DNA of 64,000 bases from Actinomyces ruminicola (GCF_900103885.1 NZ_FNIM01000001.1:664138-728137), one strand, 5' to 3'. Positions 31,301 through 45,964 are shown, numbered from the stretch's first letter. The notes: generated by a model not told the origin, from the letters alone. A program made the numbers and translations.

Positions 31301-31771
31301 TTACCAGCGGTAGTGAGCGAAGGCCTTGTTGGACTCGGCCATTCGGTGCATGTCCTCGCGCCGCTTGACGGCGGCGCCGAGGCCGTTGGAGGCGTCCAGG
31401 ATCTCGTTCATGAGCCGCTCGGTCATGGTGTTCTCACGCCGCTGGCGGGAGAAGTCGACGAGCCAGCGCAGCGCGAGAGTGGTGGCGCGGTTCGGACGTA
31501 CCTCGACCGGAACCTGGTAGGTCGCACCACCGACGCGGCGGGAACGGACCTCCAGGGAGGGGCGGATGTTGTCCAGGGCGCGCTTGAGCACCGAGACCGG
31601 ATCCTGGTCGGTCTTGGAGCGCACGCCCTCGAGGGCGCCGTAGACGATGCGCTCAGCGGTCGCCTTCTTGCCATCGAGCAGTACGCGGTTGACGAGCTGG
31701 GTGACGACCGGTGAGCCGTAGACCGGGTCGACGGCCAGGGGGCGCCGGGGGGCGGGACCCTTACGGGGCAT
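31301..31771 (-). CDS. rpsG: 30S ribosomal protein S7
   Basis: A 156-residue protein starting [20 protein letters not shown], with the signature [18 protein letters not shown] and the C-terminal [23 protein letters not shown] 31771 overlaps the rpsL stop as TAATG. Confidence 0.98.
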   Translation of the reverse strand: MPRKGPAPRRPLAVDPVYGSPVVTQLVNRVLLDGKKATAERIVYGALEGVRSKTDQDPVSVLKRALDNIRPSLEVRSRRVGGATYQVPVEVRPNRATTLALRWLVDFSRQRRENTMTERLMNEILDASNGLGAAVKRREDMHRMAESNKAFAHYRW

Positions 31772-32145
31772 TAGTTCTTCTCCTTCTTGGCGCCGTACTT
31801 GGAGCGTGCCTGCTGACGCCCCTTGACACCCTGGGTGTCGAGGGAGCCGCGCACAATGTGGTAGCGGACACCGGGAAGGTCCTTCACACGACCGCCGCGG
31901 ACGAGCACGATCGAGTGCTCCTGGAGGTTGTGGCCCTCACCGGGGATGTACGCCGTGACCTCGATGCCGGTCGACAGGCGCACACGGGCGACCTTACGCA
32001 GGGCGGAGTTCGGCTTCTTCGGGGTCGTGGTGTACACGCGGGTGCATACGCCACGGCGCTGCGGACTGGACTTGAGCGCCGGCGTCTTGGACGCTGCGCG
32101 CTTGGTCGAGCGGCCCTTGCGGACCAGCTGCTGAATCGTGGGCAC
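31771..32145 (-). CDS. rpsL: 30S ribosomal protein S12
   Basis: A 124-residue decoding-site protein beginning [23 protein letters not shown] 32145 is chosen because GGAG lies about 8 nt upstream and S12 proteins begin here; the 83 upstream in-frame codons are Arg/Gly-rich non-homologous sequence. Lys43 ([13 protein letters not shown]) and the GGRVKDLPG loop are wild type, so no streptomycin-resistance substitution is visible. Confidence 0.97.
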   Translation of the reverse strand: MPTIQQLVRKGRSTKRAASKTPALKSSPQRRGVCTRVYTTTPKKPNSALRKVARVRLSTGIEVTAYIPGEGHNLQEHSIVLVRGGRVKDLPGVRYHIVRGSLDTQGVKGRQQARSKYGAKKEKN

Positions 32146-32510
32146 TACTGATTCTCCATCTTGAAGTGCTTGCGGGCTATCGCTGCCCACGTGCCGGCCC
32201 GCTCCCCCGAGACGGCGCAGACCGCCACGGTGAGGGCCGGCCCGCCCGGCGTCGGCGCGGCCGACGGCGATGCGTCCGGAGCCCCGTGACGGGGCCCGTC
32301 GGTTCCCGCCGCGGCAGACCCGCGTCACCTGACCGGCATCTGGACGCCGACCGGCTGGGAACGGAATGGAGAACGGTGGCCCGCACGCGGGCACCGAGGG
32401 TGAAGCCTACCGGGCCGCAGTGCTCGTCGCCATCCCTTGCGAGGGTGTTCCCGGCCACGTACGCCGACATCGGTAGAAGTCACGCGCCCAGATCGGTAGC
32501 TGTGGCAGCG
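32146..32510. other. Gap between tpx and rpsL
   Basis: 365 bp containing the rpsL promoter region (not resolved) and a 23-bp repeat at 32465-32499 close to the tpx stop. No gene-like frame apart from the in-frame extension of rpsL. Confidence 0.7.
32465..32499. repeat. 23-bp dispersed repeat, locus 3
   Basis: CATCGGTAGAAGTCACGCGC then CCAGATCGGTAG: one full, slightly diverged unit plus part of the next, 11 bp downstream of the tpx stop. Confidence 0.8.
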
Positions 32511-33008
32511 CTATGCGAGTGCGGCGACGGCGGCGTCGTAGTCGGGCTCCTGGCGGATCTCAGGCACCTGCTGCGCATACAGGACGGTGCCGTCGGCGTC
32601 GAGCACGATGACCGCGCGGGACATGAGGCCGGCCATGGGTCCGTCCGCCAGGGCGACGCCGTAGTCGGTGCCGAAGCTGGAGCGGAAGGTGGAACCGGTG
32701 ATCACATTGTCCAGGCCCTCGGCGCCGCAGAAGCGGGCGGCGGCAAAGGGCAGATCGGCAGAGACGCACACTACGGTCGTGTTCCCCAGGCCCGCGGCCA
32801 GCTGGTTGAACTGGCGCACGGAGGTGGCGCAGATGCCGGTGTCCACCGACGGGAAGATATTGAGCACTACGCGGCGACCGGCGAGCTGCGCCGAGGTGAC
32901 CGGAGCCAGGTCCGCGCCGGCGAGTTCGAAGTCAGGGGCCTTGCTCCCGACCGCGGGCAGGGTTCCCACGGTGTTGATCGGGTTGCCTTCAAGCGTGATC
33001 GTAGCCAT
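32511..33008 (-). CDS. tpx: Thiol peroxidase (Tpx, atypical 2-Cys peroxiredoxin)
   Basis: A 165-residue protein starting [20 protein letters not shown]. The peroxidatic Cys60 ([16 protein letters not shown]) and the resolving Cys94 ([12 protein letters not shown]) have the Tpx spacing. It reduces H2O2 and alkyl peroxides, with thioredoxin as usual reductant. ATG 33008 fits the family; the much longer open frame upstream runs into the 19-bp array. It stands alone between rpsL and a long repeat-rich gap. Confidence 0.95.
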   Translation of the reverse strand: MATITLEGNPINTVGTLPAVGSKAPDFELAGADLAPVTSAQLAGRRVVLNIFPSVDTGICATSVRQFNQLAAGLGNTTVVCVSADLPFAAARFCGAEGLDNVITGSTFRSSFGTDYGVALADGPMAGLMSRAVIVLDADGTVLYAQQVPEIRQEPDYDAAVAALA

Positions 33009-33331
33009 GAAATAATAGTGGCATCTTTTCGGTTCTGCGAACAGTGCCCGATGCAGCTTATGTGGCGCCTTAGGTTTGCCGACGTGGTGGGGTGGGTGTG
33101 GGCCCAGGCGCCCGCGGGGGTGTCCGAGTTCGGCACAAAGGCTGTCGGCAGCCCCTAGTGCCGATCGAGAAACCGCATGATACCAACGCTCTGCCTGCCG
33201 CTGGCGGCGGCGCCGGAGCCGTTTGTGCCGATCTCGGACACTTTGGGCCGACGCGCACGGGAGCAGGCGCCAGCGGCCGGCAGCGGGGAGCTCCTCGGGA
33301 CCCGGCGCCCGTGCCCGTCCCGGCCCCCTGC

Positions 33332-33472
33332 TTGGACCGGGTCCCTCCAGTTGGACCCCGTTTGCCTGGATGGACCCCGTCCCTCCAGTTGGACCGCCTG
33401 AGACAGCGTCTAGGACGGTCCAAGCAGAGCCAGGCGGTCCAAGCAGGGCTGGGCGGTCCAACTAGAACCAGG
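33332..33472. repeat. 19-bp inverted periodic array C
   Basis: Left units with core TTGGACC start at 33332, 33351, 33370 and 33389. Right units with core CGGTCCAA start at 33416, 33435 and 33454. The central palindrome spans 33389-33423. Exact 19-bp period on both sides, same orientation as arrays A and B. Confidence 0.92.
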
Positions 33473-33639
33473 CGCGGGCCGGCCGACCGAACCACAAGCA
33501 CCCACACACCCCAGGCACAACACCAACCTCCACCACCACACCCCCAAATCGAAGCAGCCGCTTATGTGGCGCTTCTGGCGTGAGAGTGTGGTGGCTACTG
33601 CGGAGCCGGAGACATCCTTAGTGCCCGGCTCTTCGTGCA

Positions 33640-33840
33640 TGTGGGGATACGGTGGGTGGCGGGGCGCTGAGCCGGGGCGTTACCGAGGGGCCTTTCGGAC
33701 ACGGTCCCTCAGGAAGACATTGGGGACGCCACTTCGACGTCTGCGACGCCGGTTAGGTGTGTGCTGAAGGCTTCCGAGGCCTTCAGCACACACCTTTGTG
33801 GCGTACCAGAGCGCATTCCGGCGTAGTAGACGACACCGAC
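33640..33840. repeat. Diverged intergenic element, copy 2
   Basis: Counterpart of 21590-21770; blocks ACGCCACTTCGACGT, ACGCCGGTTAG and CCGGCGTAGTAGACGAC in the same order. Copy 2 has in addition the long palindrome at 33755-33795, which copy 1 lacks. Confidence 0.55.
33755..33795. terminator. Long palindrome, possible terminator
   Basis: Perfect 17-bp inverted repeat AGGTGTGTGCTGAAGGC (33755-33771 and 33779-33795) with loop TTCCGAG. It lies 239 bp beyond the stop of the gene at 34034, farther than usual for a terminator, so it may belong to the repeat element instead. Confidence 0.5.
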
Positions 33841-34033
33841 CACAGGCGCGAGGAGCGCCCGGCCCCAAAGCTCAGCAGCTTCGCGGAACAACAGGCACAA
33901 GGCGGCGAAGTCCTTGGCTCAGCCGCGGGCGCCCGCCTCTTCCTGGAGCGCAATGCCCCCAGAAGTACCACCCGCGCCGCCCCGGTCGCAGGCCGGGGCC
34001 AAGCCCCGCTAACCGTCAGGGACCGGAAGCCGA

Positions 34034-34930
34034 CTAGCCCTCGCCCTTGGCGGCGCGGAGGATGTCCAGGATCTTCTCCTTGCCGGGAATGTCCACCCCC
34101 CACGACTCGACCTCGGTAATGACGGCGTCGACCCGGTCGACATCGATCGCGCCGACGTAGGCCTGGGCCTGCGCACTGGTCCGCTCCTTAAGTGCTGTGG
34201 CCCCGTAGTAGGCGCCGCCCACCGTGGCCGCCGTCGGCAGCACGAGCGAGGCCAGCAGCAGAAGCGCCGCAGCCGTCTTCGGGCGCGCCCGCGCCACGGC
34301 TACCCCGGCAACGACGAAGGCGACGAAGGCGAGTACTCCCCCACCGACAAAGGCCGCTGCGGCCGTCGTATCGATGTGCAGATCGCCGCTCTGGACCACC
34401 GCGAACACGTCCACTGAGGTGAGCAACGTGTAAATGCCCCAGCCGAGCAGCGCGGAGGCGACAAGCACCAGGATCGTGCCCAGCGGGGTGGCGGCCGTAT
34501 GGCGGCGGGCCGGAGGCGCGGGCAGGCGCACGGGCGCGGACCGGGCGGCCTGAGCGGCCGACTGCGCGCGCCCATCACCGGGCGCGTATGTCGGCCGGTC
34601 CGGCGACGCTGCGTAGTTGGGGTCGACAGGCATGGCCCTGGTGGGAGGCGAGCCCGCATCGGCAGACACATAGTCGGTGTCCGCGTAACCGGCATCTGCG
34701 TAATCAGCGGGAGCGTACGACTCCGGCAGCGCGGTGGTCGCAGCGACGTCGCTGAGTGCGGCACCGGTACTGACCGCCTGGGTGGCCTGGGCGTCCTGCC
34801 ACTCGGCTTCGGCCGCGTCACGGTCGAGCCGCCCGTCCCGGCCATTGCGGCCGAACACGCTCACGCGCCGGGTGGCGCCGCCCGCAGGGTGCCGATCGGG
34901 CTGGTGCTCGGGTGCGGATGACGTGGTCAT
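34034..34930 (-). CDS. Membrane protein with Ala/Pro-rich N-terminal half, unknown function
   Basis: A 298-residue protein I do not recognise. ATG 34930 has AAGGAG 8 nt upstream; a 14-codon longer frame is less likely. Residues 1-145 are low-complexity, polar and probably cytoplasmic, with repeated Tyr-Ala-Asp steps (YADAGYADTDY). Three membrane spans follow (TILVLVASALLGWGIYTLLT; GGGVLAFVAFVVAGVAVA; TAAALLLLASLVLPTAATVG), then a 60-residue charged tail (VDRVDAVITEVESWGVDIPG). It lies 129 bp downstream of the 922-residue membrane protein and may share its transcript. Confidence 0.7.
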   Translation of the reverse strand: MTTSSAPEHQPDRHPAGGATRRVSVFGRNGRDGRLDRDAAEAEWQDAQATQAVSTGAALSDVAATTALPESYAPADYADAGYADTDYVSADAGSPPTRAMPVDPNYAASPDRPTYAPGDGRAQSAAQAARSAPVRLPAPPARRHTAATPLGTILVLVASALLGWGIYTLLTSVDVFAVVQSGDLHIDTTAAAAFVGGGVLAFVAFVVAGVAVARARPKTAAALLLLASLVLPTAATVGGAYYGATALKERTSAQAQAYVGAIDVDRVDAVITEVESWGVDIPGKEKILDILRAAKGEG

Positions 34931-35059
34931 GGGTGTTCTCCTTACCGACGGCGCGGACAGGTACGCCCTCAACCGTACCGACGCGCCGCGACGGCGCGGG
35001 CGTGCGCTTGGACACGGTCCCGGGCTCGTGGATCACGCCCGCGCCGCCGTGCGCCGGCC

Positions 35060-37828
35060 TCAGTATCCGTAGTACACGTATGAGTCGGTGACGGTGATGG
35101 TGGGTTCGTCGTCACCATCCTCCGGCCATTCGATCGTGCCCGAGAAGGTGTAATTCCACTCCTGATCCTTGGGATTCTTGTTCCAGCTGGTCGGATTGTT
35201 GCGGGTGGTGAAGGTGATCGAGCCGCTCTTGAAGGAGTCGCCGTCCACCGTCACCTCCGTGGCCTCGGCGGTCACCTTCAAGGAGTCCAGTTCCGTGGAC
35301 TGCAGCGCGTAAGGGCACACCTCGTCCATGTTTCCGGGCGGGGTGACGCAGTCGGTCGCCTGCGCATTGACCGCGTCGAGCACGAGGGTCTCCAGCGTCT
35401 CGGTCGCCTCGCCCTCAACCGCCACCTCGGATGCGTAAACGGGCTTGATCGCCATTGAGGTCGTGTCGGGCTCCAGGTAGTCGGATACATCCGCGCCGAC
35501 GCCGAGGCCGTAGACGCCGTAGTAGACGTACTGCGTCGCTGTTGCAGCGCCGTATTCGGAGTCCTCCAGGGCGATCTCGGTGCCGCCGACCGTGACGGCA
35601 TCGAGCGAGGAGGAGTACAGGGTGACAGCCTGTATCAGCGAGGTCTCCACCTCCCAGGTGTTCAGCAGGCCGTACTCCTTGTCCCCCGCCCTGACCGTGA
35701 TGGGAACCTCGAAGCGCTCGCCGTCCAGCGACAGCGTCGCGGTAACGGTGACCGAGTCGCCGTCGCTCGTGTCCGTGTCTGCAGGAGCCTTCACGTCCAC
35801 CACCTCGATGCGCGAGGTGGCGGCTCCCAACACCTCGTCGGTGAGCAGCAGGCGCTGGTCGTTGGGGACGCCGGGATCGACCATGGCGGTGGCGTCGGCG
35901 GCATGGCCATCAGCGATCAGGCCCAGGTAGGACTCGACGACGCCCTCCGGGCCGCGTCGGGAGTTGAGCACGTGCACCGCGATGGCGCCGGCTCCGACGA
36001 CGACCACACAGGCGAGTACGACGCCCGCGATCAGCTTCATGCGCCGACGGGCGGCCGCAGTCATGGGTTTGGGCTCGGGCAGCGGAGGCGGCGGGGCGGC
36101 CGCGGCCGTGTCGGCGGACAGCGGTGCCGCGGCGGACTCGGCCGACACGGCGTAGGCGGGCGCTGGAGTCCCGGCGACCGCAGGCGGCGCCGGCGTGCCC
36201 GCCGAGTCGGGCGGTAGAGGTGCGGATGCGGTCGGGCCGACGCTCGGTGCCGTCCCATACCCCGCGGTAGCGGCGGGTTCCGCAGCGACGCCGTATCCGG
36301 CGGGCGAAGCGCTCGGTGCCGATGCTGCGGCGGGCGGTTGGGTGGTCGTGGCCGCCAGCGGGGACGGGGTTGCTGCCGGAGGGGCTGGCTGTGCCCGGCC
36401 CGCGATCCAGTCGTCGACCGGCCGAGCTCCCGCGCACAGCCGCAGCAGGCCGCCGGTGTTGGCGTACATCCACGCCGGCAGCACTTCCGCCAGTACGGAC
36501 ACTGCCGCCACGAAGACGGCGAGGGTCAGACTCGACCACCACGCCGGGCCCGCGCTCGCCGACGCCCGTGGCCCCAGGAATGCCACCGAGACACGTACAG
36601 GAACCAGCAGGTGCAGCACCACCAGGCTCAGGACGAAGGCGACGACCGGCAGCTGCCAGGCACGCCCCAGGTCCGCGGCTGCCAGCCGCTGCCTGCGCAC
36701 GCCGATGCGGGCGGCCGCGGCACCGGCAACCAGCACCGTGGCGATGAACAGCAGCACCGCCCAGGGACCCAGCGCAGTCCACGCGAACACGCCGCCGGAC
36801 AGCTCGGGAATGTCGTCGATGCCCATCTCGGCGCCCAGCGCGGAGCCCGAGCCGGTGATGGCGCCGAAGGTACCCAGCGTGAGCAGGTAGATGATCAGGT
36901 TCCCCAGCAGCACCGGGATCACGGGAATCAGCGCCACCGCATCGTTGGCGAGCGCGCCCAGCACGCACCCGACGACGCTGATCGCGCCGAGGCCGGCTCC
37001 GACCACGGCCACCAGCGCGCCGAGTTCCCGCAGTACCTGGCGCAGGCCGAGCGGCATTCGCGCGGCCAGCAGGGAGCCGGCCCGGGCCAGGAGCAGGGCG
37101 CCGAAGACGATCACCCACACCATGAAAAGGATCCAGCCCGGGGACGTCTTGAAGGTCGTCCCGTCGGCGTCACCGAGCCTGAAGGAGCCCAGCCCGGTCA
37201 GCAGGCAGGTTACCACGGCGACCGCGGCGGACTCGACTCCGGCGCGCAGTGCGACCGCGCCCAGGGGCCCGGCCGAGAGGTCAGTCGCCGTCCTACGTCT
37301 TGCAAGGATGAAGACGCCGACGGCCACGGCCACCAGTGTCCCCAGGGGCAGCAGGGTGATGCCCGCTGCGAGCGAGACGCCGAACGCGGCGGCAGCCATT
37401 TGCAGCTGCCCGCTGAGGCTGAACCCCATCATCACGGGCAGCATGCTCGCGGAGACGGACAGGTCCTCCTCCCCCGTCATGCTGAGTCCAGCCAGCAACA
37501 GGGCCGCCGACACCAGCGCGGTGCCGAGTACCACCAGCGCCGTTAGTCCCACGGTCGCGAGCGCAGGCCCACGAGTCAGCGGCATCAGGGCGGCGTTGAC
37601 GACGCCGGGGACCGCCGGCTGGGCCGGTGCTGCCGCCGCTCCCGGTGCGGCCGGCGGCGGCGCCTCCGGGGGCGAAGGCGGTGCGGCCGGCGGCGGTGCG
37701 GCCGACGGCGCGGCGCCATAGTCCGGGTACGGGGAGGCCGGGTACGCGCCGGCGGTGGGCGCCGTGTCGGGGCCGGGCACGGATCCGACACCGGGCGCGG
37801 AGTCGGGAGGAATCGGGGTGTCGCTCAT
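35060..37828 (-). CDS. Large polytopic membrane protein with extracytoplasmic C-terminal domain
   Basis: A 922-residue protein without a name I can support. Residues 1-80 are Pro/Ala-rich; about nine membrane spans follow (about 95-470). Then comes a 150-residue Pro/Ala/Ser linker, one more span (LIAGVVLACVVVVGAGAIAV, near 605) and a 290-residue extracytoplasmic region rich in Asp, Thr and Tyr that ends DSYVYYGY. The tail has two similar parts, each around the YVYYG motif, suggesting beta-rich repeats. The architecture (spans, linker, anchored exported domain) suggests a sensor or cell-envelope scaffold. It lies directly downstream of rpoC but behind a terminator. Confidence 0.7.
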   Translation of the reverse strand: MSDTPIPPDSAPGVGSVPGPDTAPTAGAYPASPYPDYGAAPSAAPPPAAPPSPPEAPPPAAPGAAAAPAQPAVPGVVNAALMPLTRGPALATVGLTALVVLGTALVSAALLLAGLSMTGEEDLSVSASMLPVMMGFSLSGQLQMAAAAFGVSLAAGITLLPLGTLVAVAVGVFILARRRTATDLSAGPLGAVALRAGVESAAVAVVTCLLTGLGSFRLGDADGTTFKTSPGWILFMVWVIVFGALLLARAGSLLAARMPLGLRQVLRELGALVAVVGAGLGAISVVGCVLGALANDAVALIPVIPVLLGNLIIYLLTLGTFGAITGSGSALGAEMGIDDIPELSGGVFAWTALGPWAVLLFIATVLVAGAAAARIGVRRQRLAAADLGRAWQLPVVAFVLSLVVLHLLVPVRVSVAFLGPRASASAGPAWWSSLTLAVFVAAVSVLAEVLPAWMYANTGGLLRLCAGARPVDDWIAGRAQPAPPAATPSPLAATTTQPPAAASAPSASPAGYGVAAEPAATAGYGTAPSVGPTASAPLPPDSAGTPAPPAVAGTPAPAYAVSAESAAAPLSADTAAAAPPPPLPEPKPMTAAARRRMKLIAGVVLACVVVVGAGAIAVHVLNSRRGPEGVVESYLGLIADGHAADATAMVDPGVPNDQRLLLTDEVLGAATSRIEVVDVKAPADTDTSDGDSVTVTATLSLDGERFEVPITVRAGDKEYGLLNTWEVETSLIQAVTLYSSSLDAVTVGGTEIALEDSEYGAATATQYVYYGVYGLGVGADVSDYLEPDTTSMAIKPVYASEVAVEGEATETLETLVLDAVNAQATDCVTPPGNMDEVCPYALQSTELDSLKVTAEATEVTVDGDSFKSGSITFTTRNNPTSWNKNPKDQEWNYTFSGTIEWPEDGDDEPTITVTDSYVYYGY

Positions 37829-37941
37829 GAGATCCCTAAGTGGGCGAGTAACGGTTGACGATGCCTCATCGTTACACGACGCCCCCGGTGTCGCAATTCA
37901 CGTGCGACAGATGAGACGGCGCCCCCGGGCGACGACGCCGA

Positions 37942-37969
37942 CCCCGGCGAGCACTGTAGCTCGCCGGGG
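37942..37969 (-). terminator. Hairpin terminator after rpoC
   Basis: Perfect 11-bp inverted repeat CCCCGGCGAGC (37942-37952 and 37959-37969) with loop ACTGTA, 58 bp after the rpoC stop. Confidence 0.8.
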
Positions 37970-38026
37970 CCGATCTACGGGTCTCCGCGGTGCAGCGGCT
38001 TGGCGGCGCCCGTTAGCGCGCACGCC

Positions 38027-41992
<3,966 letters not shown>

Positions 41993-42081
41993 AGTTCCTA
42001 CTTCCGAATCAGAGTGGTCAGCTCAAAAGTTGTGGGGTCCCCGGTGCTGCGGTTCCACGGCGGCACGGAGCCCGTTGGCCT

Positions 42082-42113
42082 CCGGGAGGGGCGCTCGGCG
42101 GCGCCCCTCCCGG
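42082..42113 (-). terminator. Hairpin between rpoB and rpoC
   Basis: Perfect 13-bp inverted repeat CCGGGAGGGGCGC (42082-42094 and 42101-42113) with a 6-nt loop, starting 11 bp after the rpoB stop. There is no clear T-tract on the minus strand. It could attenuate or be a processing site rather than a full terminator, because rpoC needs the rpoB transcript unless it has its own promoter. Confidence 0.6.
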
Positions 42114-42124
42114 GGCCGTTGCGG

Positions 42125-45100
42125 TCAGATCTCGTCCACCGTCACGGCGTTTCCGCCGGGGCGGCGACCCAGGTCGAAGCCGAGTTCCTCGGAGGCGCGC
42201 CGACCGTCGTCGTCGGTGTCATCCAGGCCGATGGCGTTGCCCTCGGCGTCCAGGGCCTCGACGTTCAGGCACAGCGACTGCATCTCCTTCATGAGCACCT
42301 TGAAGGACTCGGGGATGCCGGGCTCGGGGATGTCCTCGCCCTTGACAATGGCCTCGTAGACCTTCACGCGGCCCGACACATCGTCGGACTTGACGGTGAG
42401 CAGCTCCTGGAGGGCGTGGGCGGCGCCGTACGCCTCCATGGCCCACACCTCCATCTCGCCGAAGCGCTGACCGCCGAACTGCGCCTTACCGCCCAGCGGC
42501 TGCTGGGTGATCATCGAGTACGGGCCGGTGGAGCGGGCGTGGATCTTGTCGTCCACCAGGTGGTGGAGCTTGAGGATGTACATGTAGCCGACCGAGATCG
42601 GGTACGGGAAGGGCTCGCCCGAGCGGCCGTCGAACAGGCGCGCCTTGCCGTTGGGCTGCATCAGCTGGACGCCGTCCCGGCCCGGCAGCGCGGAGTCCAG
42701 CAGACCCATCAGCTCGTCGTCGCGCACGCCGTCGAACACCGGGGTGGCCACGGGCGTGCGGGGCTCGGCCACCACGCCGTTCTCGGGCAGGCGCCGAGCC
42801 CACTCCTCGCCGGCCTCGCGGGCGGCGGAGGCGTCCCAACCGCGGGAGGCCACCCAGCCCAGGTGCAGCTCGAGTACCTGGCCAACGTTCATGCGGCTGG
42901 GCACGCCCAACGGGTTGAGGATGACGTCCACCGGGGTGCCGTCGGCGAGGAAGGGCATGTCCTCCACGGGCAGGATCTTGGAGATGACGCCCTTGTTGCC
43001 GTGGCGGCCGGAGAGCTTGTCACCCACGGTGATCTTGCGGCGCTGGGCGATGTACACGCGCACCATCCGGTTGACGCCGGCGGGCAACTCGGCGTCCTCG
43101 GAGGAGGCGTCGAACTCGCGCACGCCGGTGACGATGCCGTACTCGCCGTGGGGGACGCGCAGGGAGGTGTCGCGCACCTCGCGGGCCTTCTCGCCGAAGA
43201 TCGCGCGCAGCAGCCGCTCCTCGCTGGTCAGCTCGGTCTCTCCCTTGGGGGTGACCTTGCCCACCAGGATGTCGCCGCTGCGGACCTCGGCGCCGATGCG
43301 GATGATGCCGCGCTCGTCCAGGTTCGCCAGCGCCTCCTCGGAGACGTTGGGGATGTCGCGGGTGATCTCCTCGGCGCCGAGCTTGGTGTCGCGGGCGTCG
43401 ACCTCGTGCTCCTCGATGTGGATCGAGGTCAGGATGTCCTCGGCGACCACGCGCTGGGAGACGATGATGGCGTCCTCGTAGTTCAGGCCCTCCCAGGTCA
43501 TGAAGGCGACCAGGAGGTTCTGCCCCAGGGCCAGGTCGCCGTCGGCGGTGGCCGGGCCGTCCGCCAGCACGGAGCCGACCTCGACGCGCTCGCCCTCGGA
43601 GGCGACCACGCGCTGGTTGTAGCAGTTGCCCTGGTTGGAGCGGCGGAACTTGGCGACCTTGTAGACGGTCTCGGTGCCGTCGTCGTTGGCCACGCGCACG
43701 AAGTCGGCGCACACCTCGGTGACCACACCGCCCTTGGAGGCGACCAGCACGTCACCGGCGTCGACGGCGGTGCGCCGCTCCATGCCGGTGCCCACGAGCG
43801 GGGCGTCGGGACGGATGAGCGGGACCGCCTGCCGCTGCATGTTGGCGCCCATGAGCGCACGGTTTGCGTCGTCGTGCTCGAGGAAGGGGATCAGCGAGGT
43901 GCCCACGGAGACCATCTGCCGCGGGGACACGTCCATGAGGTCCACCTGCGAGGCCGGCACCAGGGCGGGCTCGCCCCCGGTCACGCGGCACAGCACGTGG
44001 TCCTCGGCGAAGTGACCGTCGGCGGTGAGCTCGACGTTCGCCTGGGCGATGACGTGGCGGTCCTCGTCGTCGGCCGTGAGGTAGTGGGTCTCGTCGGTGA
44101 CCTGGCCGTCGCGCACCACGCGGTAGGGGGTCTCGATGAAGCCGAAGGGGTTGATGCGCCCGAAGGTGGCCAGCGAGCCGATCAGACCGATGTTCGGGCC
44201 CTCGGGGGACTCGATGGGGCACATGCGCCCGTAGTGGGAGGTGTGCACGTCGCGGACCTCCATGGAGGCGCGCTCGCGCGACAGACCACCGGGACCGAGC
44301 GCGGACAGGCGCCGCTTGTGGGTCAGGCCGGCCAGCGGGTTGTTCTGGTCCATGAACTGGGACAGCTGGCTGGTGCCGAAGAACTCCTTGATCGCGGCGG
44401 TGACGGGCCGGATGTTGATCAGGGTGTTCGGGGTGATGGCCTCGACGTCCTGGGTGGTCATGCGCTCGCGCACCTGCCGCTCCATGCGGCTCATGCCGGT
44501 GCGCACCTGCGCCTGGATGAGCTCACCGACGGCGCGGATGCGCCGGTTGCCCAGGTGGTCGATGTCGTCGAACTCGACGGCGATGTCGACGATCTCGCCG
44601 TCGCGCACGCCCTCAATGGTCTCGGCGCCGGCGTGCAGGGCGAGCAGGTACTTGACGGCGGCGACGATGTCCTCGATGCGCAGCACCGACTCGTTCAGGT
44701 CCGCGGCCAGACCGAGCTTCTTGTTGATCTTGTAGCGGCCGACCTTGGCCAGGTCGTAGCGCTTGGCGTTGAAGTAGAAGTTCTCCAGCAGGGTGCGGCC
44801 GGCCTCGACGCTCGGCGGCTCACCAGGGCGGATCTTCTTGTAGATGTCCAGCAGCGCCTCGTCCTGGGCGGTGACCTTGCGGTCCTCGTCCAGGGCGGTG
44901 GTCAGCGCCGGGTAGTCCTTGAACTCCTCGCGGATCTCGGCCTCGTCCAGGCCCAGGGCGAGCAGGAAGACGGCGATGTCCTGCTTGCGCTTGCGGTCGA
45001 TGCGCACGGCCACGCGGTCGTTCTTGTCGACCTCGAACTCCAGCCAGGCGCCGCGCGAGGGGATGAACTTGACGTTGTACACGTACTTGTCCGAGGCCTT

Positions 45101-45643
45101 CTCGGTGGTGCGCTCGAAGTACACGCCCGGGGAGCGGACCAGCTGGGAGACGACGACGCGCTCGGAGCCGTTGACGATGAAGGTGCCCTTGTCGGTCATG
45201 AGCGGGAAGTCACCCATGAAGACCGTCTGGGACTTGATCTCACCGGTGGTGAAGTTCTCGAAGTCCGCCACCACGTAAAGGGGCGCGGAGTAGGTCAGGT
45301 CCTTCTCCTGGCACTCCTCGGCGGTGTACTTCGGCTCTTCGAAGCGGTGGTCGTGGAAGGACAGGGCCATGGTCTGGCCGAAGTCCTCGATCGGTGAGAT
45401 CTCGTCGAAGATCTCCTCCAGCCCGGAGGTCTCCGGCAGCGAGCCCGGCTGGGCGGCATTGGCGGCGTCCACCCGGGCGCGCCACTTCTCGTTGCCCACG
45501 AGCCAGTCGAAGCTCTCGGTCTGCAGGCCGAGAAGGTTCGGAGCCTGCATCGGCTCGGCGATCTTGGCGAAATTGATACGACGCGACGCGGTGCGCGCGG
45601 CGATGTCAGCGGCAGTTGGTGCAGAGGTGCGCGAGGCAGCCAA
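42125..45643 (-). CDS. rpoB: RNA polymerase beta subunit
   Basis: A 1172-residue protein. I chose TTG 45643: GGAAGG lies 7 nt before it, and the resulting start [20 protein letters not shown] resembles TTG-initiated actinobacterial RpoB. An ATG six codons upstream (45661) is the alternative; the longer frame to 45781 is rejected. The rifampicin region [20 protein letters not shown] then [12 protein letters not shown] is wild type at the Asp, His and Ser resistance positions. The active-site [10 protein letters not shown]-type loop ([20 protein letters not shown]) is intact. A 1-kb repeat-rich gap separates it from rplL. Confidence 0.96.
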   Translation of the reverse strand: MAASRTSAPTAADIAARTASRRINFAKIAEPMQAPNLLGLQTESFDWLVGNEKWRARVDAANAAQPGSLPETSGLEEIFDEISPIEDFGQTMALSFHDHRFEEPKYTAEECQEKDLTYSAPLYVVADFENFTTGEIKSQTVFMGDFPLMTDKGTFIVNGSERVVVSQLVRSPGVYFERTTEKASDKYVYNVKFIPSRGAWLEFEVDKNDRVAVRIDRKRKQDIAVFLLALGLDEAEIREEFKDYPALTTALDEDRKVTAQDEALLDIYKKIRPGEPPSVEAGRTLLENFYFNAKRYDLAKVGRYKINKKLGLAADLNESVLRIEDIVAAVKYLLALHAGAETIEGVRDGEIVDIAVEFDDIDHLGNRRIRAVGELIQAQVRTGMSRMERQVRERMTTQDVEAITPNTLINIRPVTAAIKEFFGTSQLSQFMDQNNPLAGLTHKRRLSALGPGGLSRERASMEVRDVHTSHYGRMCPIESPEGPNIGLIGSLATFGRINPFGFIETPYRVVRDGQVTDETHYLTADDEDRHVIAQANVELTADGHFAEDHVLCRVTGGEPALVPASQVDLMDVSPRQMVSVGTSLIPFLEHDDANRALMGANMQRQAVPLIRPDAPLVGTGMERRTAVDAGDVLVASKGGVVTEVCADFVRVANDDGTETVYKVAKFRRSNQGNCYNQRVVASEGERVEVGSVLADGPATADGDLALGQNLLVAFMTWEGLNYEDAIIVSQRVVAEDILTSIHIEEHEVDARDTKLGAEEITRDIPNVSEEALANLDERGIIRIGAEVRSGDILVGKVTPKGETELTSEERLLRAIFGEKAREVRDTSLRVPHGEYGIVTGVREFDASSEDAELPAGVNRMVRVYIAQRRKITVGDKLSGRHGNKGVISKILPVEDMPFLADGTPVDVILNPLGVPSRMNVGQVLELHLGWVASRGWDASAAREAGEEWARRLPENGVVAEPRTPVATPVFDGVRDDELMGLLDSALPGRDGVQLMQPNGKARLFDGRSGEPFPYPISVGYMYILKLHHLVDDKIHARSTGPYSMITQQPLGGKAQFGGQRFGEMEVWAMEAYGAAHALQELLTVKSDDVSGRVKVYEAIVKGEDIPEPGIPESFKVLMKEMQSLCLNVEALDAEGNAIGLDDTDDDGRRASEELGFDLGRRPGGNAVTVDEI

Positions 45644-45906
45644 AGGGGATCCTTCCCTCATCTCGGGATCACTCTGCGTACACTGCGGTGCGGGCCTGGT
45701 GGACGCCTCCCCCACTCCCCTCGCGGGGCGGCCGGCCGGTCGGGCCGGCTGACGGGCAGCACCACTGAGGCCAGTACACACAAGGTACGCGAAGAGCTAG
45801 CCTACACGGTCGCTACGCCCGGTTCCACGCCGAGACGGCGTTCCTCCTTGCGATTCCCACCACAATCCTCCATACTGCCCCGCTCCCCCGCGTACTCCTC
45901 CCCCAC

Positions 45907-45964
45907 GCCGAGATCGGTAGAAGTCACGTGCCGAGATCGGTAGAAGTTACGTGCCGAGGTCGGT
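45907..45964. repeat. 23-bp dispersed repeat, locus 4
   Basis: Two direct units (GAGATCGGTAGAAGTCACGT and GAGATCGGTAGAAGTTACGT, each followed by GCC) plus a partial third, about 265 bp upstream of the rpoB start. Same orientation as at 7.4 and 32.5 kb. Confidence 0.92.

Larger units (their letters stand above)
33009..34033. other. Gene-free, repeat-rich gap upstream of tpx
   Basis: 1.03 kb with array C (33332-33472), a diverged element (about 33640-33840) and a 17-bp-stem palindrome (33755-33795). GCTTATGTGGCGC also occurs twice (about 33055 and 33560). No convincing gene. The tpx promoter should lie in the first 100-200 bases. Confidence 0.7.

Noticed and set aside
32146-32394. N-terminal extension of S12
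   Set aside because: Arg/Gly-rich, not homologous to S12, and a ribosome site precedes GTG 32145.
33009-33461. Long N-terminal extension of Tpx
   Set aside because: It translates the 19-bp array and intergenic DNA; Tpx begins at ATG 33008.
45644-45781. Longer N-terminus of RpoB
   Set aside because: Pro/Arg-rich and outside the family; the TTG with GGAAGG fits better.
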